A stretch of 64,000 nt of DNA from Lepidostoma basale (GCA_022606425.2 JAHDVF020000903.1:496001-560000), one strand, 5' to 3'. Shown: positions 41,795-52,655, counted from the first letter of the stretch. The notes: a model not told the origin generated them from the letters alone. Program-made: numbers and translations.

Positions 41795-42220
41795 GTCTGA
41801 AGAACAAGCACATGCGTATCGACAGCGAGATCAGAATTTATAAAAAAATGCGTGCGACCTACCATGACGTACGCTGTAGAGACGCGGGCCGACACTGTGC
41901 GAACCAAGGGACTACTTAGAACATCGGAGATGAAGGTCCTAAGATCAATTACTGGAAAAACTCTCCGAGATCGTGTCCGCAATGAAGATATAGATAAACT
42001 TGCGTAATAGAGGATATCATTCAATGGAGTAGATCCAGAAGAAGATGCTGGAGGGACCATGTAGCCCGAACGGATGGTGACAGACTTGCATATACAGCCG
42101 CTTATGAAATCCCCTCCGGATACCGCCCACCTAGAAGACCGCCTAAGATATGGAAGGACAGCTGGACCTCATCATCCATCGAGACATGATTTTTGTGTCA
42201 CAGATCTATTAAAGAATTCT
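41795..42220 (+). pseudogene. LINE-C: RTE-like C-terminus, frameshifted
   Basis: Plus-strand frames give ETRADTVRTKGLLRTSEMKV, LRSITGKTLRDRVRNEDID, a stop, a W-S-R-S-R-R-R-C-W segment, then DHVARTDGDRLAYTAAYEIP and SGYRPPRRPPKIWKDSW. These are the same motifs as at 4143-4350 but longer. It ends near CACAGATCTATTAAAG. At least two frameshifts. Confidence 0.85.
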
Positions 42221-42344
42221 ATTAAGATCATTGTTCAAGAAACTTTTTTTTTTCTATTTTATTGCTCGCTATATTTAGTATGCGAGTATGTTTACTTACA
42301 TTAAGGGTAGGTGGACAGAGTGTACTACCATTATGTAATTTCCT

Positions 42345-42478
42345 AGCATAATATTCCCAAATCCTCAACATTCATTCATAGTACCATGCACGCACGTCAT
42401 TTTTTCTTCGACTCCCCACGTTGCCGAATTTTAAATTGGATTGATATGACCGTGCCTGATTTTCTTGATCCAAAATAT
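42345..42478 (-). mobile_element. LINE-A internal 3' fragment
   Basis: Minus strand: AGTCGAAGAAAAAATGACGT, GCGTGCATGGTACTATGAAT, and the upstream boundary AATCAGGCACGGTCATATCA. The tail is diverged beyond recognition. Confidence 0.68.
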
Positions 42479-42513
42479 TGTAAAACAGGTCATATCGGAA
42501 AGTTAGAAGAAGA

Positions 42514-42730
42514 CATAATTAATCATTATGAGTGAAAACGTCTATTTTCTAGAAGTTTTATTAAATTTTATGTGGTATTAAGGCATAATCAAATGTCATT
42601 TTATAATGTCTTAGACTGGCAAAACATGTCATTCACATAAAATGTAATACAACTTCTAGAAAGCGGACGTTTTCATTCGTATTATTTATTTAATATGGAG
42701 TTTTACATCATTGTTTAAGAAATAATAAAT
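42514..42730. mobile_element. Fold-back element FB-A
   Basis: Left arm GAAAACGTCTATTTTCTAGA, inner region shortened to GGTATTAAGGCATAATC, right arm AGACTGGCAAAACATGTCAT and TCTAGAAAGCGGACGTTTTC, outer end ATATGGAGTTTTACATCATT with GTTTAAGAAATAATAAATAA. Confidence 0.83.
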
Positions 42731-42754
42731 AAAACGTTTATATTGTAAAACTGA

Positions 42755-42915
42755 GTTCCTACTGCAGCCACGTAAGGAGTCGGAGAAACAGACATGCGTG
42801 GATGATACGATGTATGAATGTTCAGTAAATGGGAGAAATATGTCTGGAAAACACAGTGCGGCGGTCCGTTTTTTCTGCCTACCCATTCGGGGAGATGATG
42901 TGACGGTTAGTTATA
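42755..42915 (+). mobile_element. LINE-A 3' end
   Basis: GTAAGGAGTCGGAGAAACAG, GTGGATGATACGATGTATGA, CACAGTGCGGCGGTCCGTTT, then TTTCTGCCTACCCATTCGGG and GATGATGTGACGGTTAGTTA. 5'-truncated with a diverged terminus. Confidence 0.82.
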
Positions 42916-43321
42916 ATATATTATTGCACGGAGAATATTTGCGATGGTTGAGACAAGATATATTACAAATGTCCCTATGAACTGTTCGTTTACAAGTAAA
43001 ATGAAACAATAATACAAGTGATTAGGGTTGCCCGTTGATCGCGTCCTTTATTTACCCTGGAGTTCAGTCGTGTGTGTAATAAATACACAGGGGATGAGAC
43101 ACATCTGAGCGTGAAAAATTGTCCACATGTTCGCGCAGAACAGCGAAACACTTCTGGTACTCCCCTGCGCGGACCACTCCGCCACTCGACAATAGACAAT
43201 ATTCGGACACAATGAATAGCGTTTTATGTGATCTACTCGCAAATTACATTGGATAAATGCACTTACAATACATCACAATCAATATGAAGAATTTGGGTTC
43301 ATACTATAAATAATGTATTGC
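42916..43321. other. Unassigned sequence
   Basis: A moderately GC-rich unique patch lies at 43010-43200. The two overlapping minus-strand frames there have no recognisable similarity. Confidence 0.35.
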
Positions 43322-43690
43322 TAGTTGCAACCCGTAAAATATTCACAGAAGTAAAGATTTTCTACCCTTTAAAATCTTGGTTCACTGTACAATGGTAATT
43401 TATAATAACTAATAATTAATAATAACTTTTAATTTTAATTGTAAATCATTTTTGTCACACACGTTAAAAATTTCACAAACACCAAATTGTTCTCACTTTG
43501 TTTTTTACACTTTAATCATACAACAATAATCAGAACAAATTACAAAATAATCCAGAAACGTCCTCGGACAAACGCATCGTGTACATTTCGAATAAATTCG
43601 GAGAAAATCGATTTTTTCCTGTCTCACTCTCTTGTATTCGAAATATTCTCGTACTCTTTCTTGACGACATCCAGATTTTTCCTATTTATA
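43322..43690. repeat. Interspersed repeat W, copy 3
   Basis: From GTTGCAACCCGTAAAATATT through TTTCTACCCTTTAAAATCTT and TGGTTCACTGTACAATGGTA to CGCATCGTGTACATTTCGAA and TTCTTGACGACATCCAGATT. It aligns over its full length with copy 2 at 27590, same orientation. An FB-A element starts directly at its end. Confidence 0.8.
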
Positions 43691-43694
43691 TTAT

Positions 43695-43861
43695 GATTTA
43701 TTGTTTCTTAAACAATGATGGTTAACTCCATAATAGATAATTAATACGAATAAAAATGTTCGTTTTCTAGAAGTTTTATTATATTTAATGGGAAAGACGT
43801 GTTTCGCTTTGTAAAGGCATTACCAAATGTTTTAAAAAATGTGATAATACATTCGTATTAA
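43695..43861. mobile_element. FB-A, right arm mostly deleted
   Basis: Inverse outer end ATTGTTTCTTAAACAATGAT and GTTAACTCCATAATAGATAA, left arm TGTTCGTTTTCTAGAAGTTT, ATGGGAAAGACGTGTTTCGC, then a short ATACATTCGTATTAATT end. Confidence 0.75.
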
Positions 43862-43879
43862 TTGCTTTTTAAAATAAAA

Positions 43880-44335
43880 TTATGAAAGGCTCACTGCGTT
43901 GGTTTGGACTAACGGAACGCATGGTTGAAGAAATAGTCAAATACGTTAACGATGTTAATAGAGTGCGGAGTCAGGGAAGTACGCGAAAACATGGCATTAC
44001 CAAATTATCAAATTTTAAAGATCGGCCATGTTAGAATTCTGTATGAAGTGGAGGAGAGAACACCTCTAGCCGCCACAAGCGCCCAAAATCGATCCTCCTT
44101 CAGAGGAACACTCCGGGCCACGCAAATCATGCCTCCGCATAAACCAACAACCCACCAAATCACCTTCCAACAATGCTCCCATCAGACGTAAAAGGAATAG
44201 CCACATGAGCTGAACCTCTGTAAGCCAGAAGATCCAAGGCCAAATCCAAGGTGTGTCAGGATAAAATAGTGTAGCGGTCCATTCTCTCTGCCTGCCTTCC
44301 TACCCTTCCGTGAAAATGGTATGATGGTTTGTTGT
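43880..44335 (+). pseudogene. LINE-A 3' end, split by an insertion
   Basis: ATGAAAGGCTCACTGCGTTG and GGTTTGG give the KGSLRWFG motif. Then TACGTTAACGATGTTAATAG and ACATGGCATTACCAAATTAT. The element breaks near 44060 and resumes at about 44251 with GTGTGTCAGGATAAAATAGT, ending in GAAAATGGTATGATGGTTTG. The tail is worn. Confidence 0.8.
44064..44250. mobile_element. Insert in LINE-A related to the hAT MITE interior
   Basis: About 76 bases (GCATAAACCAACAACCCACC, AAATCACC, CATCAGACGTAAAAGGAATA, GCCACA) are the inverse of the centre of the hAT-type MITE at 8340-8548. The flanking parts of the insert do not match its terminal repeats, so this may be a different element sharing a module. Confidence 0.6.
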
Positions 44336-44559
44336 TATTTAACAAATTAACTAATCATTATCATCATAACGATTACTACTCGTTAGTTTACTACGCGAGT
44401 ACGGATAAGTAAGAGTGTACCTAAGCATACACACAGAAGATAAATTTTACTTATAATAAAACATTTAGAAAGCCATTTCTTTAATAACGCCAGAACTCAT
44501 TTTAAGTAAGTTTATTTTTCATCAACAAACAAAGAAAGTAATTTACATATTATTGTATA

Positions 44560-44710
44560 CTTTTCTTCGTTTGCTCGGGGGCTGTTTGCCAGGGGGAGGG
44601 CGGCCTGAATATTTGATAACCGTTTCTGTGACAAATAAATGCCCCGGGGGAGATGACTGTTTCGCCTTTCTCTAATGCCTGTGCCTACTCAGTTAACTCT
44701 TATGTTCTTC
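44560..44710. other. GC-richer unique patch
   Basis: GTTTGCTCGGGGGCTGTTTG and GGGGGAGGGCGGCC-type sequence within AT-rich flanks. No recognised repeat or protein. Confidence 0.3.
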
Positions 44711-45074
44711 GCAACTATACAGCACCAAGAAAGTCATGCCGCGATAATTAAATTTTCTAAAATATATAATTTTAAAAATAAATGTAACATTTAATATTTC
44801 ATTTTTTTAAACTAGCAGCTAGTGTCACTCCAAGCAGAACTTCATCGGGTAACAAAACAAACATTTGTTTAAACAAAAATGCTTGAAAATATATACCAAA
44901 TATACATACACGTATACCTATATTATATTTATTTCAATCAATATCACTTTTAAAAGAATAAATGGTCTTTAAATATTACATCCATGGTATACAAAATGCA
45001 TTTTTATTCATTTATTTTATTACAGAAATAATTGTTTCCACGTTTAATTTAAATGTATATTTTAGCAATTATTT
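44711..45074. other. AT-rich unassigned sequence
   Basis: No recognisable content. Confidence 0.4.
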
Positions 45075-45190
45075 TCCTTCTTCTTCTTTATGGCCTTCGG
45101 TCTATTCCTATTGTTAGGCTGACCTCTCTCAAGAACTTGACTCTAAGCTATCTCTCCATCATTTTGGTGGTCTTCCGGGAGGAAGGCAGC
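45075..45190 (-). pseudogene. LINE-C-like C-terminal tip with GAA tail
   Basis: The reverse complement gives PPGRPPK, a stop, WRDSLESSS and later TEGHKEEE, ending in a GAA-rich tail (TTCTTCTTC on the plus strand near 45080). It matches the RPPKxWxDSWxSSS ending of LINE-C. Confidence 0.65.
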
Positions 45191-45669
45191 CAACAGGAAT
45201 CTGATACATCACAACGTGTGGCAGTGTATCAATTGTGTATTTTCTTTTGCTGTTGTATTGCTATATGTGTATGACGGGACATCGAGGGAGAGTAAAGTAG
45301 CTTAAATGTGGTCTGGGTCCCCCTTGGTTGCAAATATACATGTATTATTATTATTATTTGTTAACGTAAGTACCGCATGGACGGGGGACGGGCGAGTGCA
45401 CGAGTGAAGCTGACGAAAGGCGCCGCTGCGTCTATATCAGCTTCGGGTAAGCAGAGGGAGCCCTCTATGACTCGGCCATATAAAAAAAATCACAAAGTGT
45501 GGGATTCTGAAGTGATCCATCCTTTGCATGTGCGCATTTCAGTGGCTTTTACGTGTCTGCCCCATCTGACAATATCCTCCTAACTTGCAGATGGCACCTT
45601 TGTTTTAAATATTTTTATTATTAGTAATTCGACCGCCTTGCATAAAGTTCACTGATTAAATCATAAATT
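45191..45669. other. Possible retroposon tail plus GC-richer patch
   Basis: TCTGGGTCCCCCTTGGTTGC followed by AAATATACATGTATT and (ATT)n ending near 45358 looks like the 3' end of another retroposon on the plus strand. The next 230 bases are GC-richer. The open frame 45377-45583 is not recognisable. Confidence 0.4.
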
Positions 45670-45860
45670 GAATCCTCTTCTTCCTATGATGTCACACCCT
45701 TGTGATGCATAGGATCTCGGGTATCCATTTAGTGACTACATATCGCGCACCTGATGCTTAACACTATCTCAAGTAAACCCTACTGCCATAACCTCATTCT
45801 CCAGGGTTCATCTCGATGTAGCTCTAAGTCTCTCCAATACATAGCCATTTGAGGCTACCA
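45670..45860 (-). pseudogene. LINE-E: C-terminal LINE remnant, diverged
   Basis: TGTCACACCCTTGTGATGCA, TAGGATCTCGGG, CGCACCTGATGCTTAACACT and TCTCCAGGGTTCATCTCGAT align with the better-preserved LINE-E copy at 58970-59225 in the same orientation. Frames are broken. Confidence 0.7.
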
Positions 45861-45904
45861 GCATTTTCCTTGTCAAGACAATATATTATATATGAAAATC
45901 TTTT

Positions 45905-46270
45905 ATTTCGGTGGAAACACTCTTATATTTCAACATTATTTACGCTTTAATTTAGAACACTGTTATAATATCTGTAAGTCTCAACGCCTACTGTGGGCTG
46001 GTCATGTAGAAAGAATTAAATAGACCAAGAGGCAGACCAAGGGAGCAACGAGTAGACTGCGGGAGAGAAAATAGAAAGATCTGACCAGGGACAGGAGTCA
46101 GTGGAGGACTATTGTGGAGGAGGCCAAATTCCACACCGAGATGTAGCGCCGAGAAGATAAAGAAGAATAATAAGTAATAATATCACAATTTATTGAATCA
46201 ATCCCCATAAAATTGTCGCAACCGCTGATTCGCCAACCGATACTGCCATACTCAGGTGTTAAAATCAACT
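45905..46270. mobile_element. FB-C fold-back split by LINE-D
   Basis: The left part (AACATTATTTACGCTTTAAT, AGAACACTGTTATAATATC) and right part (ATCACAATTTATTGAATCAA, AATTGTCGCAACCGCTGATT, CGCCAACCGATACTGCCATA) are continuous in the FB-C copies at 48.6 and 50.0 kb. They are separated here by LINE-D. The second FB-C arm is not present. Confidence 0.75.
45973..46176 (+). pseudogene. LINE-D: 3' end inserted in FB-C with 8-bp target duplication
   Basis: Frames give a QRLLWAGHVERIK segment, RGRPR-like basic sequence, then DRSQWRTIVEEAKFHTEM and a stop. A GAAGATAAAGAAGAATAATA tail follows. ATAATATC occurs immediately before (45965-45972) and after (46177-46184) the insert, a clear target-site duplication. 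5'-truncated copy of about 204 bases. Confidence 0.87.
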
Positions 46271-47990
46271 TATTTAAATAAAAACAATTGCAATAAGTGT
46301 TCCAAATTTAATAGTATATATGTGACTTAAAATAAATACGATCGTAAATGTTCCGAATTAATATATATTTTATGTACATTACCTTCGTTCATGGCTGTAT
46401 CTCCAACCCTCACACGTCTATTGTTGTATTGACATATTCAAATGACATCATTTTCACATCTCAATTTAAGAGGGGACTCTACGGTTATGGCCGGGATGAA
46501 GCCTGCCTATCAACTTCATATAAGCTTATACAAACACACACGAACAAAGGTGAAGTGCCTGAGATGAAAATTGTATTTGCTGACAAAAGCAATACACAGA
46601 ATAAATACCCGAGTATCATTTCCTTATATTCTTTCCGTGAGATGAGTTCATTTGAATCTTGTATGGAATAGGTACGCTCTCTAGAATACGTCGTATGTTT
46701 ATTTCTTGTTGAATTTCTGTTTTCTTCAGATACGGCTGAAAGGGGTAGGTGTATAATTTATTTATACGTTTTGATCATGGCTTCAATCTACTTGGTGCTC
46801 TATACGAAAATATATCTTCTATTCACTTTTTTTTTTAATATTTGAGAGTATAATATTAATAATATGGTAAAAGTGGTATAGTTGCCCACATTTTGAAATT
46901 AACTGAAATTAGTAGATTTCTATCAGTATCTGTGCGGTGAAGAGAAATTGGACACAGCTATTGCATATTATACAATATTTAATTAAATTTCAAGTACTAA
47001 TTGTGAGGATAGATTCCTATTGTGTGGGTTATATGCCCTAATGCTTATAATGCTTATATCGTATCACTATGAGGATTGTTGTCCTTGGGGAAAAATCAAT
47101 GAATATTTATTTTTAGTTATTTCTAACTATTTTTTATTTTATTTTATTTTTTATTGTTAATTTACCGTGTACATGTTTTTTATACCTCCCAACTGGGGTA
47201 ACCCGTTCTAGGAAGGCAGCATATAACGTAAATATCTCTTATTTAAACATTTATAAATGTCGTAGCATAAAGTGATAATCATAATATTATCAATTGAATA
47301 AATATTCTAATTCCTAATTTTTTGACGTAATATTTATTTCATGACAATTTTATTAAGATTTTTTTATTTATTATTTTTAAGTACCTACTCGTATATGTGA
47401 ATATCTAAATATTTAAAAATATATAAATTTGTAGTAAGAGTAAGAGCCTGATATTGTATCGTTTTTCAATTGTCATTTATGTTCGATTTCGCTATTTAAA
47501 AAGCAGGTATTTAAAAAAATACATTATAATAAACCTATAATGTTATAACTTATAACTAACGAGAATACTAGTGTAGGTATCGCTAGCGTATACTAGCGCC
47601 ACATAGCGGCAGGTAGCATAAGCTACCCACCTGAAATCAAGAATAATAACGTTTTATTAGGGGAACTAAAATTATTTTTACGTTGATTTATTTATTATAA
47701 TTCAGGTATTAAACGATTTTTTAAATTTGAATTTCTTGTATGCTTTTTAAAAATCAAAACGTATTCAACTTGTTACATATATCTTGATAATAAAAATAAC
47801 GATTGTATATGAATATAAAAAAGGATTTTTTTACCAATTCAATCTATTTTATATTTATTTAGATTTGTTAAGCTACTTTTAGATTATAGACATAACATGT
47901 CACAGACTAACAAGTAGCAAACAATTATATTTTACATATTAAACATGTTTTTTTTTAACTGTTTTTTTTTATTTATATTTTACTCATGTA
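46271..47990. other. Long AT-rich stretch without recognisable content
   Basis: The open frame at 46348-46671 (107 codons) has no recognisable similarity and ordinary AT-rich composition. No element ends. Confidence 0.4.
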
Positions 47991-47994
47991 ATAC

Positions 47995-48155
47995 TGTGAA
48001 AAAAAAATTATACAAAATTTCTTTATTAGTACATATTTAGTGAGTTTCCTCTTGTGTTTAACGTCGACCGTTTTCGGCAGCTTGCTGCCATCTTCTGGTG
48101 CCAGAAACCCACTAAATACATAATAATAAAAACATTTTGTATCATTTTTTTTTCA
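47995..48155. mobile_element. FB-D fold-back, decayed copy
   Basis: TTTAGTGAGTTTCCTCTTGT, TTAACGTCGACCGTTTTCGG and CAGCTTGCTGCCATCTTC match the left arm of the 31124 copy. The right arm is shortened to AGAAACCCACTAAATACATA. Confidence 0.78.
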
Positions 48156-48329
48156 TTATTTAAAATGAACTTCTAATTTGAAATTTCAATTCAATTTTTT
48201 TTTTTTTTTATACAATTATAATAGTTTTATAAAAACTAGCAATCCATTTGAGTATCCATATAAAATGGTCGTATGTATCCAAATGAACCACATAATATTC
48301 CATATTTATAATATAATAAACAAATACGG

Positions 48330-48520
48330 AAATAATTAATATTTCATTAAAACGAACGGAAACATATTTCATTAGAAGTTATATTATATTTTATGTTAAT
48401 GACATATTTCGCCTTGCTTAAGCTTTATCAAATATCTTGTTAAGGTAATATCAAATATTATTTACTAGAAAACAGGCATTTTCATTCGTTTTAATTATCA
48501 TTGTTAAAGAAATAAAAAAA
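48330..48520. mobile_element. Fold-back element FB-A, diverged
   Basis: AATTAATATTTCATTAAAAC, GAAGTTATATTATATTTTAT, TAATGACATATTTCGCCTTG on the left. ATTTACTAGAAAACAGGCAT and TTTCATTCGTTTTAATTATC on the right. The inner right arm is lost. Confidence 0.72.
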
Positions 48521-48617
48521 TATTTATAATTTATGTATATGATATGGCATCATGTGCATTTTAATTCTCATTGATTTAAATTAAATTAAATAATTTTAAA
48601 TGTCAAAAATAAACCTA

Positions 48618-48955
48618 ACTAAATTGTCCATCGTTTTGGCCGAAACACTATGATAGGTACTTCAACATTATTAACTTTAAAATTTACAATACATTTAAAC
48701 ACTGTTATAATATCCCAATTTTTATTTTATTTTTATACACTTTCTGCGAATGTCGCGACAGCTGTTTCGCTAACCGATGTTGGCATCATCGGGTGTAAAT
48801 TAAGTAGCAGTTTAATTGTTTGTAATACCTGATGATGCTAAAATCGGTTAGCGAAACAGCTGTCGCGACATTCACAAAAAGTGTATAATAATAATAGGGA
48901 TACCTGTTATAACAGTGTTGTAAATTTAGCAGTTAATAAACATAACGGTTAAATA
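48618..48955. mobile_element. Fold-back element FB-C, complete palindrome
   Basis: The left arm TGCGAATGTCGCGACAGCTG, TTTCGCTAACCGATGTTGGC, ATCATCGGGTG is mirrored by ACCTGATGATGC, TAAAATCGGTTAGCGAAACA, GCTGTCGCGACATTCACAAA. Outer arms continue through TTAAACACTGTTATAATATC and its inverse. The core is CTGATGA-T-GCTAA-loop-TTAGC-GAAAC. Partial copies lie at 23.3, 45.9 and 50.0 kb. Confidence 0.9.
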
Positions 48956-49011
48956 AAAGTAAACTATTAGATAATGAAGTGCGAGTATTTTTTTTTTGAT
49001 AATATAATCAG

Positions 49012-49540
49012 TAACTAACTAACTAACTAACCATCACGCCATCTCCCGGGGGGGGGGGAGGGGTAGACAGGAAAAAATGGCCCGCCACACTGTCCTAAAA
49101 TACTTCTCTCGTTTTCTCTAAATTCATACATCGTGTCATCCACAAACGCCAATTTCTCCGACTCTTCGCGTGACCGACATTTTTTATTTGATTGATTAGA
49201 CCGTGCCTTTTTTTCTCTGCCTTCCTCTAATTCTAGCTCCGTTCATGTTGTTTACATATTCCTTCTTCACCATTCTGTCTTCATTCATTCTTTCCATGTG
49301 TCCAAACCATCTTAACGACCCTTTCATTATTTTGTTCATAACACTGACATTCGCACCGCATTCACTTCTTATACTTGCATTTGCCACTTTATCATATACA
49401 GATTTACCACACTTTCGTCTTAGAGATCTGAGTCCTATTGCATATATACTACTTTCATCCTTATTTTGCCAGTTCCATGCTACACTTCCATACATAAGGG
49501 TCGGCACAAGAACACCATTGTGCACTGCCGTAATAGGTAA
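49012..49540 (-). pseudogene. LINE-A 3' end, long copy with TTAG tail
   Basis: The plus strand opens with (AACT)n and ACCATCACGCC, the inverse LINE-A terminus, then a G-run and GGGGTAGACAGG. The minus-strand frame 49196-49525 reads HNGVLVPTLMYGSVAWNWQN, LRSLRRKCGKSVYDKVANAS, MNKIMKGSLRWFGHMERMNE and DRMVKKEYVNNMNGARIRGR. This is the post-reverse-transcriptase C-terminal region of the LINE. The catalytic domain is missing and later frames are disrupted. Confidence 0.88.
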
Positions 49541-49559
49541 TATTATTTATTTTTCAATA

Positions 49560-49870
49560 AGTTCGTAATCCCTCATTGAACGGAATCCAATTCCTCGAAT
49601 ACGTCCGCTATCATTTATCAAAATATTGTTACATATGTAAACATAATGGACCATTATTATATGGAGAATATGGCGTACGTCAGCGAAGCATTATCCGAAC
49701 GGCATTACCCAATTCCCCGCCACGCGCCCACGTCGTTAGAGAATACTCAGACTTATTTCACTCTCGTTATAAATAAATCATCCCTATCGGAAAGGACGTG
49801 ATGATAAATTCAAGGATTGAAAGGGATCCCGCCCCGCTGAGGAAATCGCTAAATAAATGTCGCAAATATT
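49560..49870. other. GC-richer unique island
   Basis: Unique sequence with mixed composition (for example CCGCCACGCGCCCACGTCGT) between repeats. The open frame across it is unrecognised. Candidate conserved non-coding sequence. Confidence 0.35.
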
Positions 49871-50009
49871 GCGAGCGCATTCAGCACAAAATGTATCTAA
49901 ATAATGACATTTTGTTGTTATGTTTCCCTTCCATTTACTTTAGGTATTTACTTTGTATGAAAATAATTAATAATTTGATTTGTATTAATGGTTTAAATTA
50001 TTATTTAAT

Positions 50010-50112
50010 TAAAATTTAAAACACTGTCATAATAACACAATTTATTTTTATTCACTGAGAGTGTCGTGACCACTGTTTCGTCAACCGATGTTGGCATCAT
50101 CAGGTATTACAA
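50010..50112. mobile_element. FB-C fold-back, left-arm remnant
   Basis: AACACTGTCATAATAACACA, GAGTGTCGTGACCACTGTTT, CGTCAACCGATGTTGGCATC and ATCAGGTATTAC match the FB-C left arm. A SINE-2 copy starts immediately after it. Confidence 0.78.
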
Positions 50113-50114
50113 AT

Positions 50115-50285
50115 CGGGTGGTGGTCTAGGGGATAAAACGCTTGGCTCCTGATCCAGGGGACTTGGGTTCGAGCCTGGACACGACCAGATTCCTTCTTCA
50201 TAATAATGAGCTATTTTCTGCTCAAATTGAAGATTGTAAAATAAATTCTAATAAATAATTGATTTAAATCTGTGATGTTAGTCTT
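50115..50285 (+). mobile_element. SINE-2, tRNA-derived
   Basis: GGTGGTCTAGGGGATAAAAC resembles a tRNA D-arm/A-box region. GGGTTCGAGCC is a B-box-like match. Then CAGATTCCTTCTTCATAATA and ATGAGCTATTTTCTGCTCAA form the body. The end is AT-rich. A close copy is at 60538 and a headless one at 28617. Confidence 0.82.
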
Positions 50286-50524
50286 TTAAAAAAAAAAAAA
50301 AGACTTACTATTTATAGGGCAAAAACTCATTAGTCATAGTAAAAATTAAGTATGCGAAATCTGTTGAAAATTTTACAAACAAATAAAACAAAGGTGGGAA
50401 AACCAGTGATTCGAAGGGACAATTATACATACAAGAAATGAAAGGGTATTGTTACAGTTAAAATAAATTAGGTGAAGAAGCGACAAATAATGTTTACCCA
50501 CTTTTATTGTGTTGGCTTATAATG

Positions 50525-50766
50525 ACCTTCACAATATGAGTGGGAAAAGAAGCCTAGGAAGATCAAGAAATGCATGGCCCGAACAAATTAATCAAAAATA
50601 AAATGCGCCCATATTTGAAATAGGAAAAATCGACGAGCGTGCATGTTACAAGGTATGAATGTAGAGGAATCTAGAGAGGTATGTCAGGACATAACGGTGT
50701 TGCGGTCCATTCTCTCTGCCTACCCTTCCGGGAAAACAGCGTGATGGTTAATTAGTTAGTTAGTTT
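50525..50766 (+). mobile_element. LINE-A 3' end with TTAG tail
   Basis: From CAATATGAGTGGGAAAAGAA through AATGCATGGCCCGAACAAAT, AATGTAGAGGAATCTAGAGA and GTCAGGACATAACGGTGTTG to TCTGCCTACCCTTCCGGGAA and AACAGCGTGATGGTTAATTA. 5'-truncated. Confidence 0.86.
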
Positions 50767-51369
50767 AATGTGTGAAATTCCATAATACCATTTTGTTATG
50801 AATTAAATCATAGTTTATTCCACTTTAAAGTTTTTTCCTCAATCAGAGTGGAACGTATACCTCTATCATCTCATCGAGAGAACTATATTTACTGTTTGTA
50901 TCGTACTCTCGATGGAGGTTATGTATCAGTACATGCATTAGAAACATTACGAAAAAAATTAACTCAAAATGAGACAACGCAGCGTTTTCAATCATTAATT
51001 GTCTCATAAAAGAAGTGGCTTAAATCTGAATATTATTTTTTATTTGTAATATGAATTATATGGATAGCAGTCACATGTCGAAAATAAGTCTAGAAATTTA
51101 ATTAAAATTGCTCTTTATTATTATACGAATATATTGTTTCATTAATAAACATCAAATTAATATTATTATTTCAGTATGCATATCGGCGGTCGTACAAAAT
51201 AATCAAAAGCAAAGAACAAGTATGTAGCTGTTTTATTAAAATATATCGTAAAAATATAATGGTAATTTTGTGTATTAGGACTAATTTAACTTAATCAATT
51301 ATACTTATAACATTTTAAATTTACTCGTACAATGGATTAAGTAGTTTAAAAATATCGTATTAAACATTT
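50767..51369. other. AT-rich unassigned sequence
   Basis: A direct/inverse ATCTCATCGAGAG-like pair occurs near 50875-50920 (TCATCGAGAGAAC and GTACTCTCGATGG). No other structure. Confidence 0.35.
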
Positions 51370-51490
51370 AAAAAACGATGTTTTTTAAATACTTCCGCTT
51401 TTGCCTATATTTCGTCAGCGACCGCTATCACTAGGTTTTCTGGCATCGACAGGTTAAAAAAAACGTCGTTTTATTTAATTACTATTTAAA
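51370..51490. mobile_element. FB-E fold-back, collapsed copy
   Basis: TTAAATACTTCCGCTTTTGC, TTCGTCAGCGACCGCTATCA and TTTTCTGGCATCGACAGG are the left arm. AACGTCGTTTTATTTAATTA closes it. The right inner arm is missing. Confidence 0.72.
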
Positions 51491-52182
51491 ATTAAGTTCA
51501 AGATTTTTTTGTAAAATCATTCGATTGTATTAAAAATTATTTATATTTACAATTATAAATGCACACTATACGAGTATATTATCTAAACAATATTAGATCA
51601 CTAATAAAATCCCGGCGTTTTTTTGGCAACCAGTTGTCAGGATTATGAAGGGTTAAAAATGAAACATGTGTAGTGTGTGAGCATCACGTGTCGGCGGATC
51701 ATAACAGATAACGCGTATCGCGTGCCACGGCGCCGGCTCACGCTACCAACCCTAAACTGGAGATTTGCTTCAACAGCGTGTGCTGGTTGAATCGTTTTAA
51801 ATCTAACGAAGTCAGACATTACAACTATGATGTATCAACACTGAACTTTTTTTATAAAAAAATACTAAAATATATCATACAATACTCTAAATGTGCAAGA
51901 ATTATTATACTTTTTATTGCTATGTAATTTAACTTGTTTTTTGTAGTTTAAAATCGAGACTATTGCACCTAACATTTTATTTATAGAAAACGTATCTATG
52001 TAAAAAAAAACATTTAAATAATAACATAAAAAATTATAAAACTAAAAAATATAAATATAGAATGGTATGTAAAAAAATATCACAGAATAAGGGTAAAATA
52101 ATCAGAAGCATAGGAAATGTATTTAGTTGTTTTGTAAGAATGGATAGTTAAACCCTAATAAATAAAATAATAACACCCATTT
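51491..52182. other. Unassigned sequence with a GC-richer patch
   Basis: AT-rich except for 51650-51790, where GCGTGCCACGGCGCCGGCTC stands out. No recognised repeat or protein. Confidence 0.35.
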
Positions 52183-52370
52183 TATAATTTGTATTAACAC
52201 CACTTTATTTGGTAACACCAACCGGTTTTGCTCCCGCCGGAGCTTCGTCAGGGTGAGAGAGTTTACTATCTCACCCTGACGAAGCTCCGGCGGGAGCGAA
52301 ACCGGTTGGTGTTACCAAATAGTTTTAATACAAACTATTAAAAGTGTATTATTATTTAATTTAATAATGT
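52183..52370. mobile_element. Fold-back element FB-B, near-perfect palindrome
   Basis: Left TGGTAACACCAACCGGTTTT, GCTCCCGCCGGAGCTTCGTC, AGGGTGAGA is mirrored by TCTCACCCTGACGAAGCTCC, GGCGGGAGCGAAACCGGTTG, GTGTTACCA with one mismatch in the inner arms. Outer arms are ATTTGTATTAACACC and its shortened inverse. The core is CTGACGA-A-GCTCC-GGCG-GGAGC-GAAAC. Fragments lie at 57186-57236 and 61935-62055. Confidence 0.92.
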
Positions 52371-52655
52371 CACACCACAAATTAAGTACTTTATACAAAA
52401 GTTTAAAACATAATAATTATTTTGCGTATTAAGGCTAACTTCAGCTTATTAATTTGTAACTTCTCCTAATATTTTTAAATTACTTTGTAAATATTATAAA
52501 TTTCGCGATTAAAAAAAATATGTCTGCATTATATTACTGGCATTTCTATGATTTTGATTTATAACCATAGATATATATTGTTCAATGGCTATCAAGATAA
52601 ACATGTTAAATATTACTATAACTACGTCATAAAACTAAAGTGTTTAAAAATATAC

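Noticed and set aside
46348..46671. 107-codon open frame as a host gene
   Set aside because: No recognisable similarity and ordinary composition for this window.
50115..50185. tRNA gene at the head of SINE-2
   Set aside because: The sequence is tRNA-like but a second copy with the same non-tRNA continuation exists at 60538, and T-arm pairing is imperfect.
52183..52370. Rho-independent terminator or bacterial regulatory hairpin
   Set aside because: The window is clearly eukaryotic, and the palindrome is a repeated element with paralogous fragments.
52183..52370. Canonical active hammerhead ribozyme
   Set aside because: The core has an extra base between CTGANGA and the stem, and no clear cleavage triplet with a matching outer stem could be placed by eye. 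Only a hammerhead-like core is claimed.
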